DNA from: Halopiger djelfimassiliensis
GTDB taxonomy: Archaea > Halobacteriota > Halobacteria > Halobacteriales > Natrialbaceae
Length of the DNA: 64,000 nucleotides
Direction: 5' to 3'
Assembly (NCBI RefSeq): GCF_000455365.1
Contig: NZ_HG315684.1
Span: 764,885 to 828,884, forward strand
Shown here: positions 17,958 through 26,811 of the stretch, piece by piece
Layout of the letters: each line of letters starts with the position of its first letter
Position numbering within the stretch: the first letter of the stretch is position 1
The notes under the pieces: generated by a model
What the model saw: only the letters and a program-made list of their open reading frames with translations
What the model was told of the DNA's origin: nothing
Databases searched by the model: none
Program-made: the position numbers and the translations under genes

Positions 17958-17973
17958 TTTAGGTTTGCCTAAA
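17958..17973. promoter_or_regulatory. palindromic operator, site D
   Basis: TTTAGGTTTGCCTAAA, identical to site C. On the minus strand it lies immediately upstream of an ACATAA TATA-like element, about 28 bases before the GT2 start at 17925. It would cover the TFB recognition element rather than the transcription start. Confidence 0.72.
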
Positions 17974-18034
17974 CCTCACGTCTCCGGTCGTGAAACCGCA
18001 GTGACAGGGCGTTTCGCGGATCGGTATCTCGACG

Positions 18035-18274
18035 TCAGTTCGACCGTTCGTCCGGGTGCCGGGGAGCCGTCGCGTCGTACCGCCTGTAGAGGACCACGAA
18101 CGCCGCAAACACGACGACGGTTCCGACAGCCGTGCCGATCCAGCCCGGGTACGGAACGCCGAGTGCCACGAAGAAGTTACCCACTAGATACGCGGCGACC
18201 GACATCGTCACGATAACCGCCAGCCCCAGCGCGAACCGCGTCACCGGGTTCGCCTCGATCGGATTGCGAGTCAT
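18035..18274 (-). CDS. small two-helix membrane protein
   Basis: Protein of 79 residues starting MTRNPIEANPVTRFALG. It has two hydrophobic helices (FALGLAVIVTMSVAAYLVG and WIGTAVGTVVVFAAFVVLY) and a charged tail. It resembles conserved haloarchaeal small membrane proteins without known function. It lies between the GT2 gene and the GMC oxidoreductase and has no palindrome before it, so it may not belong to the regulon. Confidence 0.65.
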   Translation of the reverse strand: MTRNPIEANPVTRFALGLAVIVTMSVAAYLVGNFFVALGVPYPGWIGTAVGTVVVFAAFVVLYRRYDATAPRHPDERSN

Positions 18275-18343
18275 ACCGGAACGTCGTGTCAATCGGCCAT
18301 AAGCCTTGCCGCGTCACTCCCCCTCAAGTACGGGAAGGGCGGG

Positions 18344-19987
18344 TTACGAGAGCGTCTCGCGGACGTGATCCGCGGCTTTCAGCGCGAGCGCCGCGATCGT
18401 CAGCGTCGGGTTCATCGCGCCGCCGGTCGGGAAGACGCTGCTCGAGGCGATCCAGCAGTTCTCGAGGTCGTGGGTGCACAGATCGGGACCGACGACGCTC
18501 TGGGTCGGATCCGCCCCCATCCGAGTCGTTCCCATGTGATGGTAGGCCGGCCCGGTGTCGTCGGGACCGACCTGCCACGTGATCTCCGCGCCCAGTTCCC
18601 CGAGGATCTCCCGCTGGATCTCGGTGACGCGTTCGATCGTTCGCAGCGCTCGGTCGTCGACCGTCCAGTGAACGTCCGGAACGGGGTTGCCCCGATCGTC
18701 CGTTCGGTCGGGATCGAGCGCGACGTAACTGTCCTCGCGGGGGAGTTGTTCGACCAGCGCCCCCATGCCGATGTGGTTGCCGTACTCAGACCGGAGGCGC
18801 TCGAGTAACTCGTCGCCCCAGTCGTCGCCGGTCAGCGCCATCTCGACCGGCGAGGGACCGTCGTAGTTGAAGAACTCGAGTTTGAACGGGGCGTACTCCT
18901 CGTCCGCTTCGTCGTAGAACTGGTGGGACTCGCTGGTGAGAAACCCGACGTGATTCTGTCGGGTCGGTTCGTCGATGACGCCGCCGGTCCCCGCAAAGAG
19001 GTGATCCATGAAGAACCGACCGACGAGACCGCTCGAGTTGGCCAGCCCGTCGGGATAGTCGCTCGAGTCCGAGAGCAACAACAGCCGGGGCGTCTCGACG
19101 CCGCCGCAGGCGACGACGAAGGCGTCGGCCGACTGTCGGCGGTTCCGATCGTCGGGGGTGGCGTAGACGGCCGCTTCGATCGCGTCGGCGTCGTGCTCGA
19201 GGTGCTGGACCGGGGCGCGGTCGATCACCGTCGCCCCCTTCCGTTCGGCCCGTTCGACGTGGACCGTCGCGTCGTACTTCGCGCCGGACGGACAGACCGG
19301 CTGGCAGGTGCCGTAGCCGACGCACGCGCTCCGCCCGTCGTAGGTCTCGGAGTTTCGAGCGTTCGGAACCGAGTGCATCGCGATCTCGAGTTCCTCGCAG
19401 GCCTCGGCGAACAGCGAGTCGCTGTAGGACGGCGGGAACGCGGGCAGCGGATGCGGTTCCTCGCGGGGTGGCGCGAACGGGTTGTCGTCGGCCCCGGCGA
19501 CGCCGAGTTCGCGTTCCGCGGCGGCGTAGTACGGTCGGAGCTCCGCGTAGTCGATCGGCCAGTCGACCCCGACGCCGCGGGCGCTGGCCGAGTTGAAGTC
19601 GTCCTCGTGGAGACGCATCACCATCCCCTGCCAGTGGAGCGTCGAGCCGCCGACGCCCTTGGCGCGGGCGTGGTTCAGCGGGTAGAACCGGTCGTCGTTC
19701 GAGTTCGTGTAGGCGTCGCGTTCGCCGTCGCCGTCCCAGACGTCCGGGCGGCTGTAGGCTGGCCTGATCGCGCGTTCCTGCCGCGAGCGCCGATCGTCGG
19801 GGTCGAACCGCGGTCCGGCCTCGAGGATCACGACCTCGTACCCGGCCTCGGCCAGCCTGTCGGCGACGATGCCGCCCGCTGGTCCCGCGCCGATCACGCA
19901 GACGTCGGCGTCGTCGACGGGAGTGCGATCGACGGCTGCGTCGGTCGCCGTTCCGGCGGTTTCGGCCGGCGGACGACTCCCGCTCAC
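18344..19987 (-). CDS. GMC family FAD oxidoreductase (gluconate/glucose dehydrogenase-like catalytic subunit)
   Basis: Flavoprotein of 547 residues that oxidises an alcohol, probably a sugar or sugar acid. The FAD site CVIGAGPAGGIVADRLAEAG is near residue 31 and the GMC C-terminal domain has GTTRMGADP and FPTGGAMNPTLTIAALALKA. A cysteine cluster, ACVGYGTCQPVCPSG (CX5CX3C), lies near residue 215. Related FAD-glucose dehydrogenases bind a small iron-sulfur cluster in such a region; this is inference here. It has no signal peptide of its own. Its start overlaps the stop of the Tat-signal partner by 4 bases, so it is probably exported in complex with that protein. Confidence 0.88.
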   Translation of the reverse strand: MSGSRPPAETAGTATDAAVDRTPVDDADVCVIGAGPAGGIVADRLAEAGYEVVILEAGPRFDPDDRRSRQERAIRPAYSRPDVWDGDGERDAYTNSNDDRFYPLNHARAKGVGGSTLHWQGMVMRLHEDDFNSASARGVGVDWPIDYAELRPYYAAAERELGVAGADDNPFAPPREEPHPLPAFPPSYSDSLFAEACEELEIAMHSVPNARNSETYDGRSACVGYGTCQPVCPSGAKYDATVHVERAERKGATVIDRAPVQHLEHDADAIEAAVYATPDDRNRRQSADAFVVACGGVETPRLLLLSDSSDYPDGLANSSGLVGRFFMDHLFAGTGGVIDEPTRQNHVGFLTSESHQFYDEADEEYAPFKLEFFNYDGPSPVEMALTGDDWGDELLERLRSEYGNHIGMGALVEQLPREDSYVALDPDRTDDRGNPVPDVHWTVDDRALRTIERVTEIQREILGELGAEITWQVGPDDTGPAYHHMGTTRMGADPTQSVVGPDLCTHDLENCWIASSSVFPTGGAMNPTLTIAALALKAADHVRETLS

Positions 19988-20505
19988 GCGTCCGGCCCCC
20001 GCTGATAGGTGGTGATCCCGCCTGCGTACCCCTGCGGGTTCTCGAGACCGACCAGTTCGCCGCCCGTCGGCGAGGCATACAGCGCCAACAGGAGTTCGTT
20101 GACGACGTAGTACCGCACCCGCTCGGCGGTCGTCCCCTCGGGGTCCTCGTCGGCGTCATCCGCGCCCACGTTCCGGAGGACCTGCTCACGGTCCGCGGCC
20201 GGCAGGGCCGCGAACCGGTCGTCGTACCACACCGCCGCGTTGTCGTCGAGGGCCGCGACCGCCGCGGCGACGCCCACGGCGTGGTCCCGGTCGGTGAGTC
20301 GACCCTCGAGGAACGCCTCGACGAACGTCGCCGTGCCGGAAACCTCGCTCGGGTAGACGACCTCGGCGGCCGCGACCAGCGTTTCGCGGAGCCGTTCGAT
20401 GTCGATCGGTTCGGACCCGGGCGGGGCCACACAGCCCGACAGCGTCCCCCCACCGACCCCGAGCGCGGCCAGCGCGGCGACCGCGTCCCGTCTGGTCAGT
20501 TCCAT
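19984..20505 (-). CDS. gluconate 2-dehydrogenase subunit 3 family protein (Tat lipoprotein)
   Basis: Small partner of a GMC dehydrogenase, 173 residues. The N-terminus has a twin-arginine signal (TRRDAVAALAALGVGG) followed by a lipobox ending GTLSGC. The rest is helical, with EVVYPSEVSG, as in gluconate 2-dehydrogenase gamma subunits. In this enzyme class the small subunit carries the export signal for the flavoprotein. No cytochrome c subunit gene is nearby, so the electron acceptor is unknown. Operator site E lies 8 bases before its ATG. Confidence 0.86.
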   Translation of the reverse strand: MELTRRDAVAALAALGVGGGTLSGCVAPPGSEPIDIERLRETLVAAAEVVYPSEVSGTATFVEAFLEGRLTDRDHAVGVAAAVAALDDNAAVWYDDRFAALPAADREQVLRNVGADDADEDPEGTTAERVRYYVVNELLLALYASPTGGELVGLENPQGYAGGITTYQRGPDA

Positions 20506-20513
20506 GGCCCCGG

Positions 20514-20529
20514 ATTAGGCGAACCTAAA
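20514..20529. promoter_or_regulatory. palindromic operator, site E
   Basis: ATTAGGCGAACCTAAA (reads TTTAGGTTCGCCTAAT on the minus strand). It sits between a TATATG box (20531-20537) and the ATG at 20505, the same layout as site C. Confidence 0.78.
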
Positions 20530-20551
20530 CATATATTCGTTGGAACGGCCC

Positions 20552-21301
20552 TCAGACCGGTTCGATCAGCGACGGGTCGTCCGTCGACGGGTCGTTCACC
20601 GCCGTCGACACCGGATACGCATGCATTTCGTCGGCCGAATACGGCTCGAGGAGGCCGTCCGGATCGTCGGCCGTCAGCCACTCCCGTTCGGACTCGGGAT
20701 CGAGAACGACGGCCATCCGGTGGTGAAGCTCCGCGACGAGATCGTTTGGCTCGGTCGTGACGACGGTGAACGTCTCGAGCGCGCCGGACTCCGGTCCGTC
20801 GTCGACGCCGCCGCCGAACGCGTCCAGCCCGGTCTGGGTCGTCTCCGGTTCCCACCGTTCCCACAGGCCGGCCATCGCGAACACCCGGTCGTCCTCGAAG
20901 GTGACGCGATAGGGTTGGTTCCCCGCGTCCGTCTCGACCCACTCGTAGAACCCGTCAGCGAGGACGAGACACCGCCCCGCCGACGGCGTATCGCGCGCTC
21001 GTTCGCTCGAGTCGGGCGACCACCGCGGCCGTTCGTAGGCCGCCCGAAAACTCGGCTTCTCGGCGAGGGTGTCGGCCCGGGCGTTGATGAGTCCCCCGCT
21101 GTCGTCGTCGGCCCACGACGGCACCAGCCCCCACTCGAGGTGCCGGACCGTATCAGGGGCCGCGTCGGTGATCACCGGGAGCCGTTGGCCCGGGGCCATG
21201 TTGTACCGCGGACACGTCAGCTCCGCGTCCGGCGGCACCCGGACGCCGAACCGCTCCTCGAGTTCGTCCCGTTCGACGACCAGCGTGTAGCGACCGCACA
21301 T
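20552..21301 (-). CDS. SOS response-associated peptidase (SRAP / HMCES-YedK type)
   Basis: Protein of 249 residues that in known relatives crosslinks to abasic sites in single-stranded DNA. It starts MCGRYTLV, placing the catalytic Cys at position 2 after Met removal. The other signature residues are present: YNMAPGQ, LINARADTLAEKPSF, LADGFYEW (Glu) and HHRMAVVL (His). The start at 21301 is forced by the need for Cys2. Several Asp/Glu-rich insertions are consistent with a halophile. It lies just beyond the metal-linked block and shows no operator. Confidence 0.93.
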   Translation of the reverse strand: MCGRYTLVVERDELEERFGVRVPPDAELTCPRYNMAPGQRLPVITDAAPDTVRHLEWGLVPSWADDDSGGLINARADTLAEKPSFRAAYERPRWSPDSSERARDTPSAGRCLVLADGFYEWVETDAGNQPYRVTFEDDRVFAMAGLWERWEPETTQTGLDAFGGGVDDGPESGALETFTVVTTEPNDLVAELHHRMAVVLDPESEREWLTADDPDGLLEPYSADEMHAYPVSTAVNDPSTDDPSLIEPV

Positions 21302-21413
21302 ACGCGGCCCATCGGTCGGCAGATCCAAATCGTTGTCCGCTCGCTACCGGAATCGCTGCTCAACTCCCGTTCACCGAGTAGTCGCCGCTCGCGGTATTGC
21401 TCGCGGCAGAAGA

Positions 21414-21494
21414 CGCCAGGACTGGGATTTGAACCCAGAATCCCAAAGGGAACACGCTTTCCAGGCGTGCGCCTTACCGTTCGGCCATCCTGGC
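21414..21494 (-). tRNA. tRNA-Ser (anticodon GGA)
   Basis: On the minus strand the acceptor stem GCCAGGA pairs with TCCTGGC, followed by the G discriminator expected for serine. The anticodon arm is CACGC-CTGGAAA-GCGTG, with anticodon GGA. A long variable arm (TCCC-TTT-GGGA) and the T arm TGGGTTCAAATCCCA complete a class II tRNA. No CCA is encoded and no intron is seen. Confidence 0.95.
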
Positions 21495-21534
21495 TCGAGT
21501 CATCCTTACCACGTCCGTCGTTTAACTCTTACTT

Positions 21535-21795
21535 TTACCGGCGACCGCCGTGTGACTCGCTTTCACCCGACGCGCGCCGAGCGCTCCAGTCGGCGATTCG
21601 ATGCTCGAGGGCGTAGGCACCGATCGCAGTGGCGACGCCGACGAGTCCCGCGACGGCCCCGCCCTGTGCGATCGTCACCGGCGGCTCGGCCAGCAGGGTA
21701 TACCCCTGCGCGAGGACGAGAAACGTCATCGCGCCCCCGAGTCCCCACAGCAGGGCGGATTTGACCCGCGGCGTCAGAACGCCGCCGGCACCCAT
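21535..21795 (-). CDS. small two-helix membrane protein
   Basis: Protein of 86 residues with two hydrophobic helices (SALLWGLGGAMTFLVLAQGY and AVAGLVGVATAIGAYALEH) and a basic, histidine-containing tail. It is followed on the same strand by tRNA-Ser and preceded immediately by ridA (one base apart), so it is probably co-transcribed with ridA. No family function is known to me. Confidence 0.65.
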   Translation of the reverse strand: MGAGGVLTPRVKSALLWGLGGAMTFLVLAQGYTLLAEPPVTIAQGGAVAGLVGVATAIGAYALEHRIADWSARRASGESESHGGRR

Positions 21796-21796
21796 C

Positions 21797-22177
21797 TCAC
21801 TCGAGCGTCGCGACGGCTTCGATCTCGACGCCGACGCCTTTGGGGAGGGCGGCGACCTCGACGGCGCTGCGGGCCGGCGGCTCGTCGTCGAAGTAACCGC
21901 CGTAGGTGTCGTTCATCTCCTCGAAGTCCTCGATATCGTCGAGGAAGACAGTCACCTTGAGCACGTCGCCGGCGCTTGCACCCTCCTCCTCGAGGATCGC
22001 TACGAGGTTGTCGAGCGCCTGCTCGGTCTGGCGTGCGATGGACTCGTCGTCGAGCAACTCGCCGTCGGGCGTCATCGGGATCTGGCCGGCGGTAAACAGG
22101 AGGTCGCCGTTAGTGGTCGCCTGACTGTACGCGCCGACCGCGGCGGGTGCCGCGTCGGTTTCGGTGACACGTTTCAT
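21797..22177 (-). CDS. ridA: RidA family reactive imine/enamine deaminase
   Basis: Cytosolic 126-residue protein of the YjgF/YER057c/UK114 family that hydrolyses 2-aminoacrylate and 2-iminobutanoate released by PLP enzymes. Conserved segments are AVGAYSQATTNGDLLFTAGQ, TVFLDDIEDFEEMN, and PPARSAVEVAALPKGVGVEI with the catalytic Arg. The length is typical. Threonine deaminase, the main source of its substrate, is encoded about 2.7 kb upstream on the same strand, with cydAB between them. Confidence 0.95.
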   Translation of the reverse strand: MKRVTETDAAPAAVGAYSQATTNGDLLFTAGQIPMTPDGELLDDESIARQTEQALDNLVAILEEEGASAGDVLKVTVFLDDIEDFEEMNDTYGGYFDDEPPARSAVEVAALPKGVGVEIEAVATLE

Positions 22178-22245
22178 ACCCGGTGCATGTATCCGGCCCC
22201 GCTTAAAGCTACAAGATCCGCCCTCGAGCCGCGTGGCCGGGGCCG

Positions 22246-23235
22246 TCAGTACCCCTCGGCCTCGACGGGTCCCGAAAACGTCGAGTACAGTACCGCGAAG
22301 TAGACACAGACCAGCGGCACGAGGAAAGCCGCGGCCGCGGTCAACAGCCGGAGTGCGGGCGTGGAGATGGCGGCATCGGCCGCGGTGAGTCCGGTCGCGG
22401 GATCGAGCGTCGGGTACAGCAGGGCCGCCACGAGCGCGATCAGCGCGTAGGTCGTCCCGCCGGCCGCGAGGAACGCGGCGCGGTCGCGCTCCCGGCGGAC
22501 GGCCACGACGTACACCCCGGCGAACGCACCGAGGACGGCGACGAGCGAACCCGGGAGCGGCTCGAGCAGGGCCGTCCGAATCGCGGGCCGGGCGGCAAGC
22601 GCGAGGAGGGCCAACGCGAGCGTCAGGAGGAAGGCACCGAGGGCGTACAGCCCCCACGTTCGGGCGTCGGCCGCGAGCGAGCCGTCGGTTTTCATGGCGA
22701 GGAACGCGCCGCCGGTGACGACGGTGAGCGCGACGACGGCGAGGCCGACGATCACGGTCGCCGGCGCGTCGGTGACGGTCGTCCCGAGCAGCCAGTTGCC
22801 GACGAACGTCCCGAGCAACAGCGGGGTCGCCACGCTGCCGAGGACGAAGGCCCGACCCCACCAGCGCTTCCAGGTCCCGTCGTCGCGCTGTTCGTAGAAT
22901 TCGGGCGCGAGACCCCGACAGATGAGCGCCACGAGGACGGCAAAGAGCAACAGGTAGTGACGGCTGAACAGGGCCGCGTAGACGGCCGGAAACGCCGCGA
23001 ACAGGCCGCCGCCGAAGACGACCAGCCACACCTCGTTGCCGTCCCAGAAGGGACCGATCGCCGCGAGGATGCGCTCGCGCTCTTTCTCGTCGGTCCGGGT
23101 CGCAAACACCGCGCCGGCCCCGAAGTCGAAGCCGTCGAGGAAGAGAAACGTCGCGAGGAACCCGAACACGATGCCGACCCACAGCGTCGGCAGATCGATC
23201 GGCAACGCGAACGCGACGGGAACGATCTCAATCAT
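22246..23235 (-). CDS. cydB: cytochrome bd ubiquinol oxidase subunit II
   Basis: Membrane subunit of a bd-type terminal quinol oxidase, 329 residues with about eight or nine helices. It starts with the family pattern LPTLWVGIVFGFLATFLFLD then GFDFGAGAVF. PFWDGNEVWLVVFGGGLFAAFP is the characteristic CydB sequence near residue 55. Its start overlaps the end of cydA by 8 bases, so the two are translated together. No cydX-like small subunit is visible after it. Confidence 0.95.
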   Translation of the reverse strand: MIEIVPVAFALPIDLPTLWVGIVFGFLATFLFLDGFDFGAGAVFATRTDEKERERILAAIGPFWDGNEVWLVVFGGGLFAAFPAVYAALFSRHYLLLFAVLVALICRGLAPEFYEQRDDGTWKRWWGRAFVLGSVATPLLLGTFVGNWLLGTTVTDAPATVIVGLAVVALTVVTGGAFLAMKTDGSLAADARTWGLYALGAFLLTLALALLALAARPAIRTALLEPLPGSLVAVLGAFAGVYVVAVRRERDRAAFLAAGGTTYALIALVAALLYPTLDPATGLTAADAAISTPALRLLTAAAAFLVPLVCVYFAVLYSTFSGPVEAEGY

Positions 23236-24685
23236 CGTCGGGCACCTCCGGTTCCGGACTCGAGACCCGCTCGAGGTCGGGTCTCGAGTCCGTCGCGTCG
23301 ATCGACGGGGGGCCTGCGGCGACGAGTCGCCGGAGGACGTAGCCGTAGCCGACGAGCAGACCGGTATAGAGGACCGCGAAGCCGACCAGCGTCAGCGTCG
23401 CCTCGGTGCCGGTAAGCCCGGGCGAGACGCCGTCGTCGGTTCTGAGCAGCCCCTGGACGACCCACGGCTGTCGGCCGACTTCGGTGACGACCCAGCCGGT
23501 TTCGACGGCCAGAAAGCCAAGCGGGGCGGAGCCGACGAGCGCACGGTGGAGCCGACGGTTCGAGAACAGGTCGCCGCGTCGCCAGCTGTACGCGCTCCAG
23601 CCCGCCAGAACGACGAACCAGACGCCGAGCAACACCATGGCACGAAACGCCCAGAAGACGACCGCGACCGGCGGCGTCCCTTCGAACTCGTCGAGTCCCG
23701 CCACCGCGTGTGACGGATCGCCGCCGCTGGCGAGGATCGACGCGAGCGCCGGCACGTCGAGGGTCCAGAGGTTCTCCGCACTGGGGTCGGTAAGCGCGCT
23801 CGGATCGGTCGGAACCGCAAGCAGGTGTAACGCGGCCGGCGCTTCGGTCTCGTACTGGGCTTCCATGGCGGCGAACTTCTGTGGCTGGGTGTCGGCGACG
23901 TGGCGTGCATACGAGTCGCCGTGGACGACCTGAAACGGCGCAGTCACGAGGAGGACGACCAGCGCGATCTTGAGCGTGGTTCGCCAGAAGCGGGCGTCCC
24001 CGCCGGCGTCGGCAGCCGGCGCTGCGTCCGTACTCGAGGAGTCGTCGCCGGATCGGGCGACGAAGTACGCCGCGACGCCGGCCATAAACAGGGCAACCGA
24101 GAGGACGGCCGCGGACTGCATGTGGACGAACATCCAGGGGAATCGCGGGTTCAGGTACGCGGCGACCGGATCGACGAGGGTCACGACAGGCTGGCCGTTC
24201 GCCCGCGCGAGTTCGTAGCCACGCGGGGTTTGCATCCACGAGTTGGCGACGAGGATCCAGACCGCCGACAGCCACGTCCCGAGGCCGACCGCGATCGCCG
24301 AAACCAGATAGAGCGCGTCGCCGACCTTCTCGCGGCCGAAGACGAAGATCCCGAGGAACGTCGCCTCGAGGAAAAACGCCATCATCCCCTCGGCGGCCAG
24401 CGGTCCGCCGAACAGTTCGCCGGCAAACGTCGCAAACGCCGCGAAGTTCGTCCCGAACTCGAACTCGAGGACGAGTCCCGTGACGGTGCCGACGACGAAA
24501 CTGACCGCGAAGATCCGCGTCCAGAACCGACGCTGGCGTTCCCAGAGCGGGTCCGACGATCGGATCGACTTCCACGTGAAGTACACGAGAAAGGGTGCAA
24601 GTCCCATCGTCATCACGGGAAAGACGATGTGGACGATGGTCGTGAGCGCGAACTGGAGTCGACTGGCGAGGGCTGGATCGACCAT
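23228..24685 (-). CDS. cydA: cytochrome bd ubiquinol oxidase subunit I
   Basis: Haem-carrying subunit of a high-affinity oxygen reductase in the cytoplasmic membrane, 485 residues. It starts MVDPALASRLQFALTTIVH, with the early haem-ligand histidine. EFGTNFAAFATFAGELFG and AEGMMAFFLEATFLGIFVFG carry conserved glutamates of the haem b595/d site. ETGWVVTEVGRQPWVVQGLL is the signature of the second half. The Q-loop is of the short type. It likely supports respiration at low oxygen, which is relevant in brines where oxygen solubility is poor. Confidence 0.96.
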   Translation of the reverse strand: MVDPALASRLQFALTTIVHIVFPVMTMGLAPFLVYFTWKSIRSSDPLWERQRRFWTRIFAVSFVVGTVTGLVLEFEFGTNFAAFATFAGELFGGPLAAEGMMAFFLEATFLGIFVFGREKVGDALYLVSAIAVGLGTWLSAVWILVANSWMQTPRGYELARANGQPVVTLVDPVAAYLNPRFPWMFVHMQSAAVLSVALFMAGVAAYFVARSGDDSSSTDAAPAADAGGDARFWRTTLKIALVVLLVTAPFQVVHGDSYARHVADTQPQKFAAMEAQYETEAPAALHLLAVPTDPSALTDPSAENLWTLDVPALASILASGGDPSHAVAGLDEFEGTPPVAVVFWAFRAMVLLGVWFVVLAGWSAYSWRRGDLFSNRRLHRALVGSAPLGFLAVETGWVVTEVGRQPWVVQGLLRTDDGVSPGLTGTEATLTLVGFAVLYTGLLVGYGYVLRRLVAAGPPSIDATDSRPDLERVSSPEPEVPDDD

Positions 24686-24833
24686 GGTGTATCCGGGCAG
24701 CGTGCCCGCTTACGGATAGGAACCCGACGTTTGACGGGACCACGTCGATTCTCGAGCGCTGGGAACCGGTTGCGGCGTTGACGACGGGGCCGGCCCTATC
24801 GGACGGGGGATACCGGCCGATCCACGGCGACGA

Positions 24834-26045
<1,212 letters not shown>

Positions 26046-26217
26046 ACGATCGACTATTCGGCTCGTACCGTAAGACTGTCGGGAACGGCCGGACCGATCG
26101 AATCGGTCCTTCCGTCTTCCCCAACAGGGATGTGCTGGTGTGGACAGCACGACAGGGAATACAGGGAATGCACGGCGTGCGACGTGCGAGTATAGAGGGG
26201 GACGCTGAGTATATAAA
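26046..26217 (-). promoter_or_regulatory. ilvA promoter and long leader
   Basis: On the minus strand a clear TATA element (TTTTATATAC, about 26209-26217) lies about 170 bases before the ilvA start, predicting a leader of about 140 bases. The leader contains repeated short words (two copies of ACAGGGAAT at 26151-26169, read on the plus strand, and a related ACAGGGATG nearby). This is unusual where most neighbours look leaderless. No attenuator peptide could be made convincing. Confidence 0.4.
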
Positions 26218-26295
26218 ACCCATCCCTCCGCGGCGAAAGTGAAATCGACAGACTGCGTCGACTTCGATCGGCGTCTGACGCCCGGCGGACGGCCG

Positions 26296-26697
26296 TCATT
26301 CGGGGCACCGTACCACGACGTCGGGTCGAGTCACGTGCCGCCGAACGCGGTCCCGAAGCGACGATCCGGCGGGCCAGTCGACGGGCGCGTCCACCTCGAG
26401 TCGGTCCGGATCGCCGACGTACGTCCAGACCCGTCCGCCGTCGGCTCGAGCGACTGCGATTCGCACGTAGAGTCCGTCGTCGACGCCCTCGTATCGATCG
26501 AGTCGTTCGAGCCCCGATCGGTCGACCGAAAGCAGCCGTCCGTCGACGCACCCGCCGGGTGCGAGCGTCGGGTATCGGCCCTCGACGCGGTGCAGTCCCT
26601 CGAGGGTCGCCGATCCGGCGACCGCGGCCCCGGACGCGCCGAGCACGGCGTCGACTCGCTCCGGGTCGGTCAACGTTCCGTACACGAAGACCTGCAC
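26296..26697 (-). CDS. gamma-glutamylcyclotransferase-like (AIG2/GGCT fold) protein
   Basis: Small soluble protein of 133 residues. The N-terminal MQVFVYGTLTDPERVDAVLG is the substrate-binding YGTL motif of the GGCT fold. ERLDRYEGVDDGLYVRIAV contains the catalytic-type Glu. The length is normal for bacterial and archaeal members. Some members act on gamma-glutamylamines or gamma-glutamylcysteine; haloarchaea use gamma-glutamylcysteine, so that substrate is attractive but unproven. Confidence 0.88.
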   Translation of the reverse strand: MQVFVYGTLTDPERVDAVLGASGAAVAGSATLEGLHRVEGRYPTLAPGGCVDGRLLSVDRSGLERLDRYEGVDDGLYVRIAVARADGGRVWTYVGDPDRLEVDAPVDWPAGSSLRDRVRRHVTRPDVVVRCPE

Positions 26698-26811
26698 GGT
26701 CGTCCGTCCGATCCGTCGATACTTTTCGGTTGTGCCGTCGATCCGGCACCGACGCTTTCGGTCCCGTTCGTCACCGGACGCAAAACAGCGTCAAAGCGAC
26801 TCGTTCGGGGT

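Noticed and set aside
26130-26195. 21-codon plus-strand frame with CWC and CTAC cysteine pairs in the ilvA leader
   Set aside because: It looks like a mini zinc finger, but the TATA element lies downstream of it in that direction and no start signal precedes it.
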